Of a DNA stretch of 33,673 nt, positions 33,647-33,673 are shown piece by piece. The number at the start of each line of letters is the position of its first letter. Position 1 is the first letter of the stretch. The DNA is from a virus, in the IMG/VR virus record IMGVR_UViG_3300042691_017903, positions 1 to 33,673 of that record. One strand, written 5' to 3'. A program made the position numbers and the translations under genes. Below the pieces are notes generated by a model. The model had not been told where the DNA came from. It did no database searches and saw only the letters and a program-made list of their open reading frames with translations.

Positions 33647-33673
33647 TAAGCAATTACGAAAGAGCAGCTGCCA
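33643..33673 (+). CDS. Start of next gene (partial, 10 codons visible)
   Basis: An ATG overlaps the TGA of the preceding ORF as ATGA and opens MISNYERAAA up to the right edge. The tight ATGA overlap supports a real coupled gene start. By analogy with tail-chaperone loci the next gene might be the tape measure or a hub protein, but too little is visible to say. Confidence 0.4.
   Translation, partial: MISNYERAAA

Overview
This window is the tail and baseplate region of a T4-like contractile-tailed phage (myovirus). The baseplate proteins look like the versions found in aquatic T4-type phages (cyanophage or pelagiphage type) rather than enteric T4. The reasons are: recognisable gp25, gp6, gp7, gp8, gp53, gp48, gp27-like hub, gp5-type spike parts, gp4 and gp26; strongly AT-rich DNA; and long Asn/Ala/Thr/Ser-rich fibre proteins with simple repeats. 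The host cannot be named from this sequence. No tRNA, integrase, reverse transcriptase or CRISPR array was seen. Genes are tightly packed and no gap exceeds 300 bases; the largest is about 118 bases (7094-7211).

Layout. From about 30.75 kb down to base 1 everything is on the minus strand. In transcription order it runs: gp48 tube cap, gp53 wedge, gp27-like hub, an OB-fold gp5 head, an unknown protein with hydrophobic helices, a beta-helical spike with an HxH tip motif, an unknown 315-residue protein, gp25, gp6, gp7, a fibre inserted between gp7 and gp8, gp8, a 2117-residue DUF4815-type baseplate protein, a small coiled-coil protein and a 667-residue heptad-repeat fibre. After a 118-base gap come a small thioredoxin-fold-like protein, a 602-residue collagen-like glycine-rich adhesin, a 2-oxoglutarate/Fe(II) oxygenase, and a run of small and large fibre or structural proteins that leaves the window at the left edge. 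From 30.785 kb rightwards the plus strand carries a gp4-like head-completion nuclease, a possible gp2-like protein, a tail-tube-fold protein (gp54-like) and a gp26-like protein. The last has a probable -1 frameshift site leading into a second ORF that lacks its own start signals. A new gene begins at the right edge.

How the genes fit together. gp25, gp6, gp7, gp8 and gp53 would build the baseplate wedges. The gp27-like hub, OB protein and spike form the central piercing device, here split into separate genes with no lysozyme domain visible. gp48 and the gp54-like protein cap the hub and start the tube. The fibre genes supply host recognition.

Best leads: (1) a gp26 to gp26-extension -1 frameshift, built like the lambda G/GT and P2 E/E+E' tail-chaperone pairs; (2) a prolyl-hydroxylase-like oxygenase encoded next to a collagen-like adhesin with about 30 Pro-Gly sites; (3) a shared C-terminal Asp-x-Gly-x-Phe/Leu tag on five consecutive structural proteins; (4) one small Gly-x-Gly-Tyr beta module inserted in gp6, gp7, gp8 and the giant baseplate protein; (5) the split, lysozyme-free gp5 locus.
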